Shown in pieces: positions 7,260 to 17,107 of a stretch of DNA of 64,000 nucleotides (within the stretch, counting starts at the first letter, position 1; each line of letters begins with the position of its first letter). The stretch is from assembly GCA_027493955.1 (NCBI GenBank), contig JAOSJT010000001.1, positions 387,131-451,130 on the forward strand, written 5' to 3'. The notes under the pieces are model-generated. The model had not been told where the DNA came from, did not search any database, and saw nothing but the letters and a program-made list of their open reading frames with translations. This DNA is from Bacteroidia bacterium (GTDB lineage: Bacteria; Bacteroidota; Ignavibacteria; SZUA-365). A program made the position numbers and the translations under genes.

Positions 7260-10200
7260 CTATCGCGAACCGGGACGCGATTCGTCCGGCGGAACGGGAC
7301 GCGGGACGGGACGCACAGGATTTTCCTGCAGTTCACGCAGCAACACTTCCACCGCCTTTTGCAGCGAGGGATCTATGCCGCGCGCGACGAGGTCCGGCCG
7401 GTCGATGACTTCTATGTCGGGCGACACGCCTTCGTTTTCTATCACCCAATTGCCTTCCGGGTCATAGAAGCGGAATGTGGGGACGCTGACGGAACCGCCA
7501 TCCACGAAATTCGGCTGTCCGGTGAGACCGATCAGCCCGCCCCAGGTGCGCGTGCCGATGAGTTGACCCAAACCGCGTTTCTTGAAATAGTACGGGAAGG
7601 CGTCGCCGCCGGAGGACGAATAGTGATTGATGAGACAGACCTTGGGTCCACGATGGAATACATCCGGCGCGGACATGGGCTCGATATTGCGGCGCGCCCA
7701 GTAGTTCAGTGCCTGGCGATCGAGGAGCTCGATCATGTTGTAGGGGATGAAGCCGCCTCCGTTGTACCTATCATCAAGTATCAGGGCCTGTTTGTTCGCC
7801 TGCGGATAGAACCATTTGAACAGTTCGCGATTCCCCTCCGCCGCGGTGTTCGGTATCCAGATGTACCCGATGCGGCCGCCCGAGGCGCTGTCCACCCAGG
7901 CCATATTGCGCTTCACCCAGTCGAGGAAGCGGACGTTGGTTTCGCTTTTTACGGGACGCACCATCACGTTCCGCGCTCCCTCCGGTGAGGGGCGGGTGTT
8001 CACGGTGACTTTCACGGTGCGTCCGTGTGTGTTCTCCAGAAAACGGAATGGATTATCCGGTACGACGATTTCCTTGTCGTCGACGGCGATGAGGTAGTCG
8101 CCGGCACGCACGTTGACGCCATGCTCTGTAAGAGGAGAGCGGAAGGCCTCGTGCCAGTTTTCCCCCTCGAAAACCTTGCCGATGCGGTAATAGCGATTTC
8201 CGGCATCCTCGAACTCGCAGCCGAGTAAGCCGCCTTCTATGCGCTTGACCCTGTGCTCGTCACCGGAATTCACATACGTGTGTCCGGCGTTCAGTTCGGA
8301 TATCATTTCCCCGATAATGAAGTCGAGGTCGGAGCGCCGGCCGAGTGCGGGTAACAGGGAGGCATATTTTCCGCGCAACGCGTCCCAGTCGTAGCCGTGC
8401 ATGGCGGGATCGTAGAACCAGTCCCGCATGATACGCCAGGCATCGGAAAACATCTGTCGCCACTCCAGCCGGGGATCGATGCGCATGTCCATGCGCGCGA
8501 GATTGAGGGCTCCATCTCCTTTTTTCTGACCGGCGCGCACCGCCACGATGCCCCAGCTGCCGCCGGCCGCGTAGAGTATGCTCTTGCCGTCACGAGACAA
8601 TTCGTAGCCTCCGATACCGTCGAAGACGGTTTCCTCTTTCTGTGCCGCAATGTCATAGCGCAACAGCGCGCGCTGGCCGTCCTTTATCCTGATGTACAGC
8701 ACGGCACCTTCGCCGGCTTCGAGACTGAAGTAGGTGGCGTCGCTGACGGGCAAGGCGACAACGCGATCGGCGAATCCCTCCGCACTGATGCGTACCTTCG
8801 GTGCGCGGGCGGTATCCGCGGATGCGGGGCCTCCTTCTTCGTCACTGCGCCAGGGACGGAACGCCGGGACCTCGGGATGCAACGCGGCGGCGTACACGCG
8901 TGTGGCGTTGGTGTAGAGATAGCGGAATTCGAAGGCGCTGAATGTCAGATTAAAGTCGCGGTTGGAGAGAAAGAACATGTATTTGCCGTCGCGCGAGAAT
9001 ACCGGATTGAAGTCATTGGACATTCCGGAGCTGAGCAGCAGCGGCGTATCCTTCTCCGTGTCGTACACCCAGATACCGTTGAGGTCGCTCGGTGCAACGT
9101 CGGTGTACACGAGCCAGCGGCTGTCGGGGGACCAACGGAAGTGCGTGATGTCGTATCGTCGGCCGCGCACAAGCTCGCGCACGGCACCCGTGGCTACGTC
9201 GGCGATGCAGAGGCCGCGCGCCTTGTCCGCGAAGGCGATACGCCGGCCGTCCGGCGACCATTGCACGGAAAATATCCAGCCGCGGGATCCGCTGGTGAGC
9301 TGCCGCGCAGGGGAGGTATTATCGGCGGGACGCAGCCATATTTCGTACTCACCGCTCTGATCGCTGACGTATGCTATCGTTTTTCCGTCGGGAGACCAGG
9401 ATGCGGCGCGCTCGCGCACTCCCTGCGTGCCGGTGAGATTGCGGATTTCGCCATGCTCGGCGGGGACGCTGAACAGATCGCCACGCGCCGCCATGATGAC
9501 GCGTTTGGCCGAAGGTGAGAGCGCGGTGCCCTCGATGAAATCACTGACGCTCCGGATGCCCGGCAGTGTCTCGCGGCCGTCGGCGCGCAGGCCGATACGG
9601 AGTTGCCGCGAACTTCCGCTGCGCGTTTCATATACATGAAGTTCGCCGCCGCATTCATAGATGATCGCGTCCGGACCGCTGCTCGGCCACAGTACGTCCC
9701 AGGTATCGTGTTGCGTCACTCTTCGCACGGTTTTTCCGTTCAGATCCATGGCAAAGAGATTGAGCGTGAATTCCCTGTCGGAGGTGAAATACAATGTATC
9801 GCCGATCCACATCGGCTGGTTGTCCGTCATGATGTGGTCGGTCAGGCGTTCGGCGGAAACCTTCTCAAGATCGAAGAGCCAGACGTCCTGCGCGCGTCCT
9901 CCGCGGGTACGTTTCCATGTGCGCCATTCGCGGGAAATAGGAGTGTACACCATGCGCTTGCCGTCCGGCCCAAATTCCCCCATGCCTCCCTCAGGGATGA
10001 TGAGCGGCGTTTCGAGTCCTCCGGAAAAGGGGATGGTGTAGAAACGGCTCAATCGTTCGTCCCAGGGCAGGCGGTTCGCACGGAACAGTATGCGCGTGCC
10101 GTCCGGCGTCCACCCCAGCACCTGATGATCGAAGCCACCACGCGGCGGCATTACACCCGCATCGTTGTACCAGGTCAGCTGCCGGGGCGTACCACCCTCG

Positions 10201-10526
10201 CTGGGCATGACGTATATCTGTCTGCTGCCGCTGTACTCGGCTGAAAACGCTATCCACTTTCCGTCGGGCGAAAATTTCGGGAAGAGCTCCTGTCCCTCAT
10301 GCGACGTGAGCTGCCGCGCTGTACCACCGTTTGCAGACACAGTGTAGATGTCGCCTGCGTGGACGAACACCACGGCGTCGCGGTGTATGTCGGGGAAGCG
10401 AAGAAGCCGCTTGCCATCGTTGTCGACATCGGCCCGCGTCGCGAGTGGCTGGGCGCCGGCGGCGGCGACGAAGAGCATAAGGAACATGATGAGGTGAGCC
10501 GGGGGAGACAGGTGCGATGGGGTCAT
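7260..10526 (-). CDS. Tricorn-like S41-family protease
   Basis: A secreted protein of about 1088 residues. Order: signal peptide (hydrophobic stretch ending AAAGAQ), two beta-propeller-like regions rich in 'SPDGKxIAF/WSPDGRRIAF' repeats (about residues 40-660), a helical domain (RDWFYDPAMHGYDW near 700), AGHTYVNSG with His749, a PDZ-like segment (VRAGDYLIAVDDKEI near 815), and the peptidase core with DDRYNGGG, the serine cluster in HYSSSGGDAF (Ser970-972) and ENEGVSPDIEV near 1030. This is the tricorn arrangement; such enzymes trim peptides. The ATG at 10524-10526 is preferred over the longer frame because it follows GAGGA and begins the signal peptide. Confidence 0.92.
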   Translation of the reverse strand: MTPSHLSPPAHLIMFLMLFVAAAGAQPLATRADVDNDGKRLLRFPDIHRDAVVFVHAGDIYTVSANGGTARQLTSHEGQELFPKFSPDGKWIAFSAEYSGSRQIYVMPSEGGTPRQLTWYNDAGVMPPRGGFDHQVLGWTPDGTRILFRANRLPWDERLSRFYTIPFSGGLETPLIIPEGGMGEFGPDGKRMVYTPISREWRTWKRTRGGRAQDVWLFDLEKVSAERLTDHIMTDNQPMWIGDTLYFTSDREFTLNLFAMDLNGKTVRRVTQHDTWDVLWPSSGPDAIIYECGGELHVYETRSGSSRQLRIGLRADGRETLPGIRSVSDFIEGTALSPSAKRVIMAARGDLFSVPAEHGEIRNLTGTQGVRERAASWSPDGKTIAYVSDQSGEYEIWLRPADNTSPARQLTSGSRGWIFSVQWSPDGRRIAFADKARGLCIADVATGAVRELVRGRRYDITHFRWSPDSRWLVYTDVAPSDLNGIWVYDTEKDTPLLLSSGMSNDFNPVFSRDGKYMFFLSNRDFNLTFSAFEFRYLYTNATRVYAAALHPEVPAFRPWRSDEEGGPASADTARAPKVRISAEGFADRVVALPVSDATYFSLEAGEGAVLYIRIKDGQRALLRYDIAAQKEETVFDGIGGYELSRDGKSILYAAGGSWGIVAVRAGQKKGDGALNLARMDMRIDPRLEWRQMFSDAWRIMRDWFYDPAMHGYDWDALRGKYASLLPALGRRSDLDFIIGEMISELNAGHTYVNSGDEHRVKRIEGGLLGCEFEDAGNRYYRIGKVFEGENWHEAFRSPLTEHGVNVRAGDYLIAVDDKEIVVPDNPFRFLENTHGRTVKVTVNTRPSPEGARNVMVRPVKSETNVRFLDWVKRNMAWVDSASGGRIGYIWIPNTAAEGNRELFKWFYPQANKQALILDDRYNGGGFIPYNMIELLDRQALNYWARRNIEPMSAPDVFHRGPKVCLINHYSSSGGDAFPYYFKKRGLGQLIGTRTWGGLIGLTGQPNFVDGGSVSVPTFRFYDPEGNWVIENEGVSPDIEVIDRPDLVARGIDPSLQKAVEVLLRELQENPVRPVPRPVPPDESRPGSR

Positions 10527-10660
10527 TGTGTATCCTCGTTGCGTTGGGGCAATCCTTGTGCTACGTGTTTTGAAAATAGGAGTTTCATTCGGGAATTCTG
10601 TTACCGGATTTGGCTCTGTGAGACAAAGGAGAACGCTGGTCCCGAACCGCACCCACGGGA

Positions 10661-10707
10661 GATTTCAATGCAGGAAAGATTTCAATGCAGCGGAGAATCC
10701 GTATATT
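10661..10707 (+). promoter_or_regulatory. Promoter with 13-bp direct repeats
   Basis: TATATT at 10702-10707 with a TTTCAA-like -35 at 10680-10685. The 13-mer gatttcaatgcag occurs twice, at 10661-10673 and 10678-10690, 17 nt apart and overlapping the -35 region, so a regulator could bind here. The start near 10714 supports the ATG at 10747 for the next gene. Confidence 0.45.
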
Positions 10708-10746
10708 GCACCGAATCGCATCACATTCACCATCGTCCCGCGCATC

Positions 10747-11151
10747 ATGCAAACGTTTGAACTCCTCGCCCTCGTCACCTTCCTCACATCCTATCTGCTG
10801 AGTGCTCTGCGCGCCATCGCCACACCGGAGCAGTATCGTGACAGGGAAATTGCATTCTACCGCAGCGGGAAGGTGGGCGTCTTCGAGCTCGTCTCCTTTC
10901 TGCTCACCGGACTCGCGCTGGGATTTCTCATCGTGCATTTTGTACTTGAGACTCCGAAAATCTCTCAGATACTGCTCTATGGCATGATCATCATCTTCGA
11001 CCTGATGATGCCCTTTCATTTCTTCCCGTTTTTCCGCGACCGCATGGTGAGTTCATTGAAGCAGAAAACTGCGGCGCAGTACCGCAGTTCCGGGCTGAAA
11101 CGCCTCGCCATCGCCGCGGTGATCATCCTGCTTCCGTTCATCTACCGCTGA
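10747..11151 (+). CDS. Small integral membrane protein of unknown function
   Basis: A 134-residue protein with about four hydrophobic helices (near residues 4-22, 45-65, 75-95 and 118-132). A charged loop, RAIATPEQYRDREIAFYRSGKVG, follows the first helix. No family was recognised. The start is set by the upstream TATATT box at 10702; a longer frame from 10528 would begin before the predicted transcript start. It is divergent from the tricorn-like protease gene, which starts at 10526. Confidence 0.6.
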   Translation: MQTFELLALVTFLTSYLLSALRAIATPEQYRDREIAFYRSGKVGVFELVSFLLTGLALGFLIVHFVLETPKISQILLYGMIIIFDLMMPFHFFPFFRDRMVSSLKQKTAAQYRSSGLKRLAIAAVIILLPFIYR

Positions 11152-11278
11152 TGCCCGCTCGCGCGGTCTGCGTATCGCTACGTATACTGCCATGTTGGGT
11201 ATGTTTCGGGTGAGCCCCGCATCAGCCCGAGGCTGACGACGTATTTCGACTCTGACAAACCGCAGGGAGGGGAATGTA

Positions 11279-11520
11279 ACGCAGGGGCGCAGAGGCGCAG
11301 AGGTGCAGAGGCGCAGAAGGAAATACGATATTGGGGCATGAACCATTATCTCATTCCCACCTACCCTTGTGCCTCTCCACATGGATTTCTTCTCCATATG
11401 CCAGTCCTGTGACTCTCTGCGCTGAGTTCTTCTCATCCCTGGATCATTGCTCTGCGTCTCCGCGCCTTTGCGTCTCTGCGTTCAATTCCCTTCCCCTGCG
11501 TCTTTCCTTTGCATCTCTGT
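11279..11520. repeat. Low-complexity repeats of gcgcagagg / gcgtctctgcg type
   Basis: At 11279-11320 units such as cgcagaggcgcagagg follow each other; at 11410-11520 the complementary form appears (ctctgcgtctccgcgcc, tttgcgtctctgcgttc). The two blocks are inverted relative to each other. A similar run with the same 'gcgcctttgcgttcaTTccc' ending is at 17262-17300. No gene is seen in the 570-nt interval between 11152 and 11723. Confidence 0.6.
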
Positions 11521-11600
11521 GTAGGCACGCGCGGTACCTCCAGTGCGGCGCTCCTGAATCTGGATAAAATGGTGGTAGCAGCAACATCGTTCGGGATTCG

Positions 11601-11628
11601 CGGTAGCTTCGGCTTCGCTCAGCTACCG
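11601..11628. repeat. Dispersed hairpin repeat, copy A (core TTCGGCTTCGCTCA)
   Basis: The 14-base core is flanked by cggtagc and gctaccg, forming a 7-bp stem. The same core with different but again complementary flanks occurs at 20604-20624 and 20626-20645. Confidence 0.65.
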
Positions 11629-11723
11629 TCGAAGGGCGGTTCATGGTTTGTCCTGTTCCCTGAACGGCTGTACTTTTGTACGACAGGCAACGCATCCTTC
11701 ACTTTGCTGGATAGTAACGATTC

Positions 11724-13124
11724 ATGGCCGTATCGCTGTACAACACGCTGACGAAAAAACTGGAAGAATTCAAACCCCTCACAGAGGGTCAGGTGCGCAT
11801 GTACACCTGCGGCCCGACGGTGTACAATTTTTTCCACATTGGTAATGCGCGTTCGTTCGTGATGTCGGACGTCATTCGGCGCTATCTCGAGTATCGCGGC
11901 TACGCGGTGACCTACGTCATGAACATCACGGATGTGGACGACAAGATCATCAAGGCCGCGAATGAAGAAGGCGTGCCGTCGTCGGCTATCGCCGAGCGCT
12001 ATACCGCGGCTTTTCTGCAGGATACGGAGCGCTTCGGTATCCGTCCCGCCACGGTCCACCCTCGCGCCACAGAGTGCATCACAGATATCATCGGGCACAT
12101 CGAGGGCCTGATAGCGAACGGCTCGGCCTATGTGGTTGAGGGCGATGTGTATTTTTCCGTGGAGGCCTTTGCGGAGTACGGCAAGCTCAGCGGCAAACTC
12201 GTGGAGGATTTGCGCATGGGCGCCCGTGTGGACACAGATGATCGCAAGGTGCATCCGGCCGATTTCGCGCTGTGGAAAAGCGCAAAGCCGGGCGAACCCT
12301 CGTGGGAGTCGCCCTGGGGCAACGGCAGGCCGGGTTGGCATATCGAATGCTCGGTGATGTCGCAGAAATACCTCGGCGAAACGTTCGATATTCACGCGGG
12401 CGGCAACGATCTGATCTTTCCGCATCATGAAAATGAAATCGCGCAGAGCGAAGCGCTCACGCATGCGCCTTTCGCGCGCTATTGGATTCATTTCGGTTTT
12501 CTGAATGTGGACAATGAAAAAATGTCCAAATCGCTCGGTAATTTTTTTACCGCGCGCGAAATCCTCGACAAGTACAGCGCCGAAAGTCTCCGCTTTTTCT
12601 ATCTTCAGACGCATTACCGCAGCCCGTTGAATTTCGTGCAGGAGGGCCTGGACGCCGCGAAGGCGGGTTTGCAGAAGCTGCAGAGTTTGTACGATACTCT
12701 CGGTGGCGACGGAGCCGGCGCAAATGGCTTCGACGTATCGCCGTACGAGCAGCGCTTCATCGAGGCCATGGACAATGACTTCAATGCTCCGGCGGCGCTT
12801 GGTGTGCTGTTCGAACTCGTGCGCGACGTCAACGCCCGTCTGCATTCCGCGGAAGGGGTGAACGCCGAAAGCCGGGCCGCTGTGCGTGCGTTTCTTCGTC
12901 GTACGGCTCTGGACGTCTTCGGTGTCGTTGCCGAGAGCGGTGAGCGGCAGGGTGAGGACAGTGCCCTGGTGGAGCAACTCATGCAACTGCTGATTGATCT
13001 GCGCAGCGAAGCGCGAGCGCAGAAGCAATGGGAGCTGTCGGATCGCATACGCGACGGTTTGAGTGAACGCGGCATCGTCCTGGAGGACGGTCGCGATGGT
13101 ACGAAATGGAAACGGCAATCATGA
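11724..13124 (+). CDS. cysS: Cysteinyl-tRNA synthetase
   Basis: A 466-residue class I synthetase that charges tRNA-Cys. Motifs: zinc ligand Cys29 in MYTCGPTVYNFFHIGN with the HIGH box at residues 38-41, GWHIECSVMSQKYLG and PHHENEIAQSEA with the other zinc ligands, and the KMSKS loop as NEKMSKSLGN near residue 267. The C-terminal helical region (QLLIDLRSEARAQKQWELSDRIRDGL) is typical. The length is standard. The upstream ribosome-binding site is weak. The next gene starts 15 nt downstream. Confidence 0.97.
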   Translation: MAVSLYNTLTKKLEEFKPLTEGQVRMYTCGPTVYNFFHIGNARSFVMSDVIRRYLEYRGYAVTYVMNITDVDDKIIKAANEEGVPSSAIAERYTAAFLQDTERFGIRPATVHPRATECITDIIGHIEGLIANGSAYVVEGDVYFSVEAFAEYGKLSGKLVEDLRMGARVDTDDRKVHPADFALWKSAKPGEPSWESPWGNGRPGWHIECSVMSQKYLGETFDIHAGGNDLIFPHHENEIAQSEALTHAPFARYWIHFGFLNVDNEKMSKSLGNFFTAREILDKYSAESLRFFYLQTHYRSPLNFVQEGLDAAKAGLQKLQSLYDTLGGDGAGANGFDVSPYEQRFIEAMDNDFNAPAALGVLFELVRDVNARLHSAEGVNAESRAAVRAFLRRTALDVFGVVAESGERQGEDSALVEQLMQLLIDLRSEARAQKQWELSDRIRDGLSERGIVLEDGRDGTKWKRQS

Positions 13125-13139
13125 ACGGTCAGGGGCACC

Positions 13140-13664
13140 ATGAGTACAAGCAGTGATCCCTCATTTCTCTGGAGCAATTATTTTCGCCGCGACGACGAGA
13201 AGGATATTTTCACGCTGTTGCGAGGTATCCCGATCTTTGAGGATCTGAGCAGGCGCGATTTGAAGGCGCTCGAACGTATTCTTCACCGCAGAAAATATCA
13301 CGGTGGGGAATATGTGTTTCGAGAGGGCGATCCCGGCCTGGGAATGTACATCATCGAACAAGGGGAGATTTCCATCGTCAGCGAAAGCCGGAGCTGCGAA
13401 ATTTCGCGTTTACGCAAAGGCGAATTTTTCGGAGAAATGGCGCTGTTCAGCGACAGGCCGCGCACTGCCAGCGCCGTAGCCTACGACGATACGAAGCTGT
13501 TCGGCTTTTTCCAGCCCGATCTGTTCGGACTTCTGGAAACGAGTCCGCGTATCGGCGTGAAAGTCGTTCTCAAACTCGCGCGCATTCTGAGTGAGCGCCT
13601 GTACAAGGCCAGCGAGGAGAATACGCGTCTCGTCACGGAACAGCAGCGCAACCCGGCTCCGTGA
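13140..13664 (+). CDS. Cyclic-nucleotide-binding domain protein
   Basis: A 174-residue soluble protein with one cyclic-nucleotide-binding domain: IPIFEDLSRRDLKALERIL, then YVFREGDPGLGMYIIEQGEISIV, and the phosphate-binding cassette GEFFGEMALFSDRPRTASAVA near residues 95-115. There is no helix-turn-helix, so it is not a CRP-type regulator; it ends in a helix rich in charged residues. It probably acts as a cAMP- or cGMP-sensing partner of another protein. Its stop overlaps the start of the downstream permease, which suggests they work together. Confidence 0.85.
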   Translation: MSTSSDPSFLWSNYFRRDDEKDIFTLLRGIPIFEDLSRRDLKALERILHRRKYHGGEYVFREGDPGLGMYIIEQGEISIVSESRSCEISRLRKGEFFGEMALFSDRPRTASAVAYDDTKLFGFFQPDLFGLLETSPRIGVKVVLKLARILSERLYKASEENTRLVTEQQRNPAP

Positions 13665-14701
13665 TGCTCACCAACACCAAAATACTGATCGTTCTTCTGC
13701 TGCTGTTCATTGCGGCCTTTCTGGCGCTGACGGTGTACACCATCGGGACGGTCGTGGCGATGCTCCTCCTGTCCCTGTTATTCGCCTTCATCATTTCGCC
13801 CGCCGTGGATTTCCTGGAAGGGAAGGGAGTCCCGCGAACGGCGGCGGCTGTTGTGGTTTTTCTCTTTGCCCTGGCGGCCTTCGCCTTCGTGGTGTACATT
13901 CTCTCGCCGCTGATATTCGAGCAATTACTTTCCCTGCAGGAAATGCTCAATCTCGGACAATTGCGACGGGGAATCACGCGATTCGAACGACTGTTGCAGC
14001 GGAACCTCTCCTTCCTCGGTGTGCGACGCATCACGTTTGGCACCAAGGTCGAGGAGTGGCTCGGTTCGGTATTTGACAATGTGCTCAACATCGCGTCGGG
14101 TCTGGTGGGACTGATAATCTTCATCGTCATGACGCTGATTTCCACCTTTTTCCTGCTCAAGGATGGACGCCGTCTCAAGAAGAGTTTCATCGAAATCGTT
14201 CCGAACCAGTTTTTCGAGATGGCGCTGAGCATTGTGCACAAAATCGACTGGTCGCTGGGCGCGTATCTTCGCGGTATAGTGCTGGACGCGCTGGTGATCG
14301 GCGCCCTCGCCACCACGGCGATGTGGCTGCTCGGTATTCCGAACTACGCACTGATCGGCGTCGTGGCCGCCGTCGCGAATCTGGTGCCCTACCTGGGCCC
14401 CCCCACCGCCGCGCTCGTGGCAAGCATGATATCCGTGCTGTCGCTCAATACCTTCGAGGAAGTACCGATCATTCTCATCGCTTTCACATTGATTCGACTT
14501 ATCGACGACGCCATCGTCCAGCCGTTGACCATTTCCCAGAGCGTCAAACTGCATCCGCTGACCATCATTTTCACGATACTGATCGGCGGACATCTGTTCG
14601 GCATTCTCGGCATGTTGTTCGCCGTGCCCATTGCGGGTGTGATCAAAGTCGTATTATCGGAGTTGTACGCGGGGCTCAAACGCTACCGGGCCGTGTATTA
14701 A
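13661..14701 (+). CDS. AI-2E/PerM-family membrane protein
   Basis: A 346-residue integral membrane protein with about eight helices and the family layout: two N-terminal helices, a soluble central part (LNLGQLRRGITRFERLLQRNL), then helices carrying LVPYLGPPTAALVASMIS and VQPLTISQSVKLHPLTIIFTILIGG. Members export autoinducer-2 or transport Na+/H+ or other substrates, so the substrate is open. It overlaps the cyclic-nucleotide-binding gene by 4 nt. Confidence 0.9.
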   Translation: MMLTNTKILIVLLLLFIAAFLALTVYTIGTVVAMLLLSLLFAFIISPAVDFLEGKGVPRTAAAVVVFLFALAAFAFVVYILSPLIFEQLLSLQEMLNLGQLRRGITRFERLLQRNLSFLGVRRITFGTKVEEWLGSVFDNVLNIASGLVGLIIFIVMTLISTFFLLKDGRRLKKSFIEIVPNQFFEMALSIVHKIDWSLGAYLRGIVLDALVIGALATTAMWLLGIPNYALIGVVAAVANLVPYLGPPTAALVASMISVLSLNTFEEVPIILIAFTLIRLIDDAIVQPLTISQSVKLHPLTIIFTILIGGHLFGILGMLFAVPIAGVIKVVLSELYAGLKRYRAVY

Positions 14702-14852
14702 CACAGAACGGTGCGACGATTAAGACGCACAGCGCCATCAGGTCGGTCTGTTCGTCTGCGCGAAAGTGTGTGCGGCAGCGTGTATCGTGAGCGTCTCGAC
14801 CCATCCTCTGACATTTCCTTTATCAGATCTTCGGAATTACCGTACATCCATT

Positions 14853-16298
14853 ATGACAGAAGATATTCAGGCAACCCCTGCACCCATTCGACGCGGCGAT
14901 ATTCTGTTGCTCGATATTGAAAAAGCGGCTTTCGAGGGCAAAGCCATTGCGCGGCCGGACGGCTTCGTCGTGTTTGTGCAGGGCGCTGTGCCCGGCGACA
15001 AAGTGGAAGCCGAAGTGTACCGCAAGAAGCAACATTTTGCCGAGGCCCGCTTGCTGCGCGTCGTCGAGGCATCGGAGCAGCGTGTCGAGCCGCGCTGCAG
15101 TCATTTCGGCGTGTGCGGCGGCTGCAGCTGGCAGCATCTCGCGTACGAGCAGCAGTGCCAGTGGAAACGCGATCACGTACGGGACGCATTCGAACGTATC
15201 GGTGGTTTCGGGAATCCGTCGGTCAGAGACACGCTGTCCGCGTCGGAGCCGTTCTGGTACCGCAACAAAATGGAATACAGCTTCGGCGAAATGCGCTGGC
15301 TGCTTCCGGGCGAGCTCGGTACGGTGGACCGCGACGCCGAGCTCTTCGCCCTGGGCCTGCACGTGCCCAAGCGCTACGACCGTATTCTGGACATCAGAGA
15401 ATGTTTTCTGGAATCACCGGAAAGCAACGCCATTCTCTCCGCCACGCGGGAGTTTTTTCTCTCGCGCGGCATACCGGCGTATTCCACGCGAACACACACC
15501 GGAGAATTGCGCCATCTCGTCATCCGCGAAGGCAAGAACACCGGCGAACGCATGGTGTTTCTCGTCACATCCAATGAACTTCCCGAACTTTATGGAGCCT
15601 ACGCCGAATTATTGAAAGATACGCGCTTTGCGGTGAGCACCTTCGTGCAGGGCGTGACATCGCGGAAATCTTCCGTCGCCATCGCCGAAAAGGAAATCAC
15701 CTGGTTCGGCGACGGAAGCATCATGGAACGGCTGGGACGCAACACCTTCCGCATCTCACCTACTTCGTTTTTCCAGACCAACACGCTGCAAGCCGAGCGC
15801 CTGTATGCGACCGCAGAAGCAGCGGCCGGACTCCGGCCGGAGGATACGGTTTGGGACCTCTACTGCGGCACGGGCACCATCGCGCTCTTCATCGCGCGCG
15901 ATGTGCGGCATGTGGTCGGCGTGGAGCTCAACGAGGCGGCCATCGCCGACGCGCGGAGGAACGCTGCGGATAACGCAATCGGGAATGTGGAATTTCATTG
16001 CGCCGACATCGTCGATTTTCTTGCTCCTGAGCGTAGTGCCGGGATTCCGCGACCCGACGTCATCATCGTGGACCCGCCGCGCGCGGGCATGCACACAAAG
16101 GTTGTGGAAGCGATCGGCGCCTCCGGTGTGGAGCGTCTGGTGTATGTCAGCTGCAATCCGTCCACCAGCGCCCGCGACTGCGCGATGCTCGCGGAATGCG
16201 GTTATGAAGTGACGGAGATCACCCCGGTGGATATGTTTCCCCATACCTGGCATATCGAATGCGTGATCGCGCTGCGCAGGAAAGGCGAGCCCGCGTGA
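14853..16298 (+). CDS. rlmD: 23S rRNA (uracil-5-)-methyltransferase RlmD/RumA type
   Basis: A 481-residue SAM-dependent RNA methyltransferase. Order: TRAM domain (residues about 12-70), an iron-sulfur cysteine set in CSHFGVCGGCSWQH near residues 80-95, RNA-binding central domain, SPTSFFQTN, the SAM site DLYCGTGTIALFIA near 335, VDPPRAGMH, and the catalytic cysteine in YVSCNPSTSARD near 433. In-frame sequence extends upstream to 14766, but ATG 14853 starts the TRAM-containing part directly. The exact uracil (U1939, U747 or tRNA U54 in relatives) cannot be told. Confidence 0.92.
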   Translation: MTEDIQATPAPIRRGDILLLDIEKAAFEGKAIARPDGFVVFVQGAVPGDKVEAEVYRKKQHFAEARLLRVVEASEQRVEPRCSHFGVCGGCSWQHLAYEQQCQWKRDHVRDAFERIGGFGNPSVRDTLSASEPFWYRNKMEYSFGEMRWLLPGELGTVDRDAELFALGLHVPKRYDRILDIRECFLESPESNAILSATREFFLSRGIPAYSTRTHTGELRHLVIREGKNTGERMVFLVTSNELPELYGAYAELLKDTRFAVSTFVQGVTSRKSSVAIAEKEITWFGDGSIMERLGRNTFRISPTSFFQTNTLQAERLYATAEAAAGLRPEDTVWDLYCGTGTIALFIARDVRHVVGVELNEAAIADARRNAADNAIGNVEFHCADIVDFLAPERSAGIPRPDVIIVDPPRAGMHTKVVEAIGASGVERLVYVSCNPSTSARDCAMLAECGYEVTEITPVDMFPHTWHIECVIALRRKGEPA

Positions 16299-17107
16299 TA
16301 CGGGGCTGCATCGTCGCAGTCGCATTGCTGTGCATGCTCGCGTCCGTTGCGGAAGGGCAGAGCCGGCGCGATGGATTCGGGCACCACGCGAGCGTGTTCG
16401 GGGAGGACTGGGGTCATGTGCTCAGCGCTCCCGTGCATTTCAACGGCAACGACTGGCTGCTCGCGGGCATCGCTGTTGTGGCCACCGCGTCGTCGTGGAT
16501 GGTGGACGAGGACGTGCGTGAATGGTCGCAGGCGCATCGCGATCCGCAACGTGACGACTGGCTGCTCATCGGCGACTATTACGGTACCGGCGAGGTGAGC
16601 ACGGGTGTCGCCCTGTTGTTGTATGCGGGGGGCGAGGCCTTCGACGATACCTGGTCGCGCACGACCGGGCGCATGGTCTTTCAGTCCATGGTGTACTCCG
16701 AGGTATTCACGCATGTCATGAAAGCGGTGATTGGTCGCAGCAGACCCTACGCGGACCGGGGGAATGCGGATTTCCATCCCTTCACGCTCGCGCACGAGCG
16801 TACGTCGTTCCCGTCCGGACACAGCACGGCGGCGTTCGCACTGGCCACGACACTGTCCCGTCGCATCGGTCATCCGGCGGCGACGGTGCTGTTGTTTACG
16901 CTGGCGGGCGTTACCGTGCTGCAGCGCATTGTTTCCGACAGTCACTGGCTGTCCGACACTGTTCTTGGCGCGGCGATAGGGACGTCCACGGCCTGGGCAG
17001 TGACCGAACTGGAGAATCGGCGTGAGAGGGAGGCGGAGCAGATCCCGCCGGGGCGGCAGAGCACTCCCCGCCATGCGCCATTACTGCATGCGCGCATTTC
17101 GTTTTGA
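16295..17107 (+). CDS. PAP2-family membrane phosphatase
   Basis: A roughly 270-residue exported or membrane protein with the three PAP2 motifs: KAVIGRSRPYADR, PSGHSTAAF and SDSHWLSDTVLG. These enzymes remove phosphate from lipid phosphates such as phosphatidic acid or undecaprenyl diphosphate on the periplasmic side. The N-terminus (IRGCIVAVALLCMLASVAEGQ) is a signal peptide. The GTG at 16295-16297 overlapping the rlmD stop is preferred; the longer frame from 16259 would precede the signal peptide with a charged run. Confidence 0.88.
   Translation: MIRGCIVAVALLCMLASVAEGQSRRDGFGHHASVFGEDWGHVLSAPVHFNGNDWLLAGIAVVATASSWMVDEDVREWSQAHRDPQRDDWLLIGDYYGTGEVSTGVALLLYAGGEAFDDTWSRTTGRMVFQSMVYSEVFTHVMKAVIGRSRPYADRGNADFHPFTLAHERTSFPSGHSTAAFALATTLSRRIGHPAATVLLFTLAGVTVLQRIVSDSHWLSDTVLGAAIGTSTAWAVTELENRREREAEQIPPGRQSTPRHAPLLHARISF

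Noticed and set aside
5818-7467. 549-residue plus-strand frame
   Set aside because: Antisense to metK and running through the promoter, the leader and the end of the protease gene; no family motif.
11619-13118. 499-residue minus-strand frame
   Set aside because: Antisense shadow of cysS.
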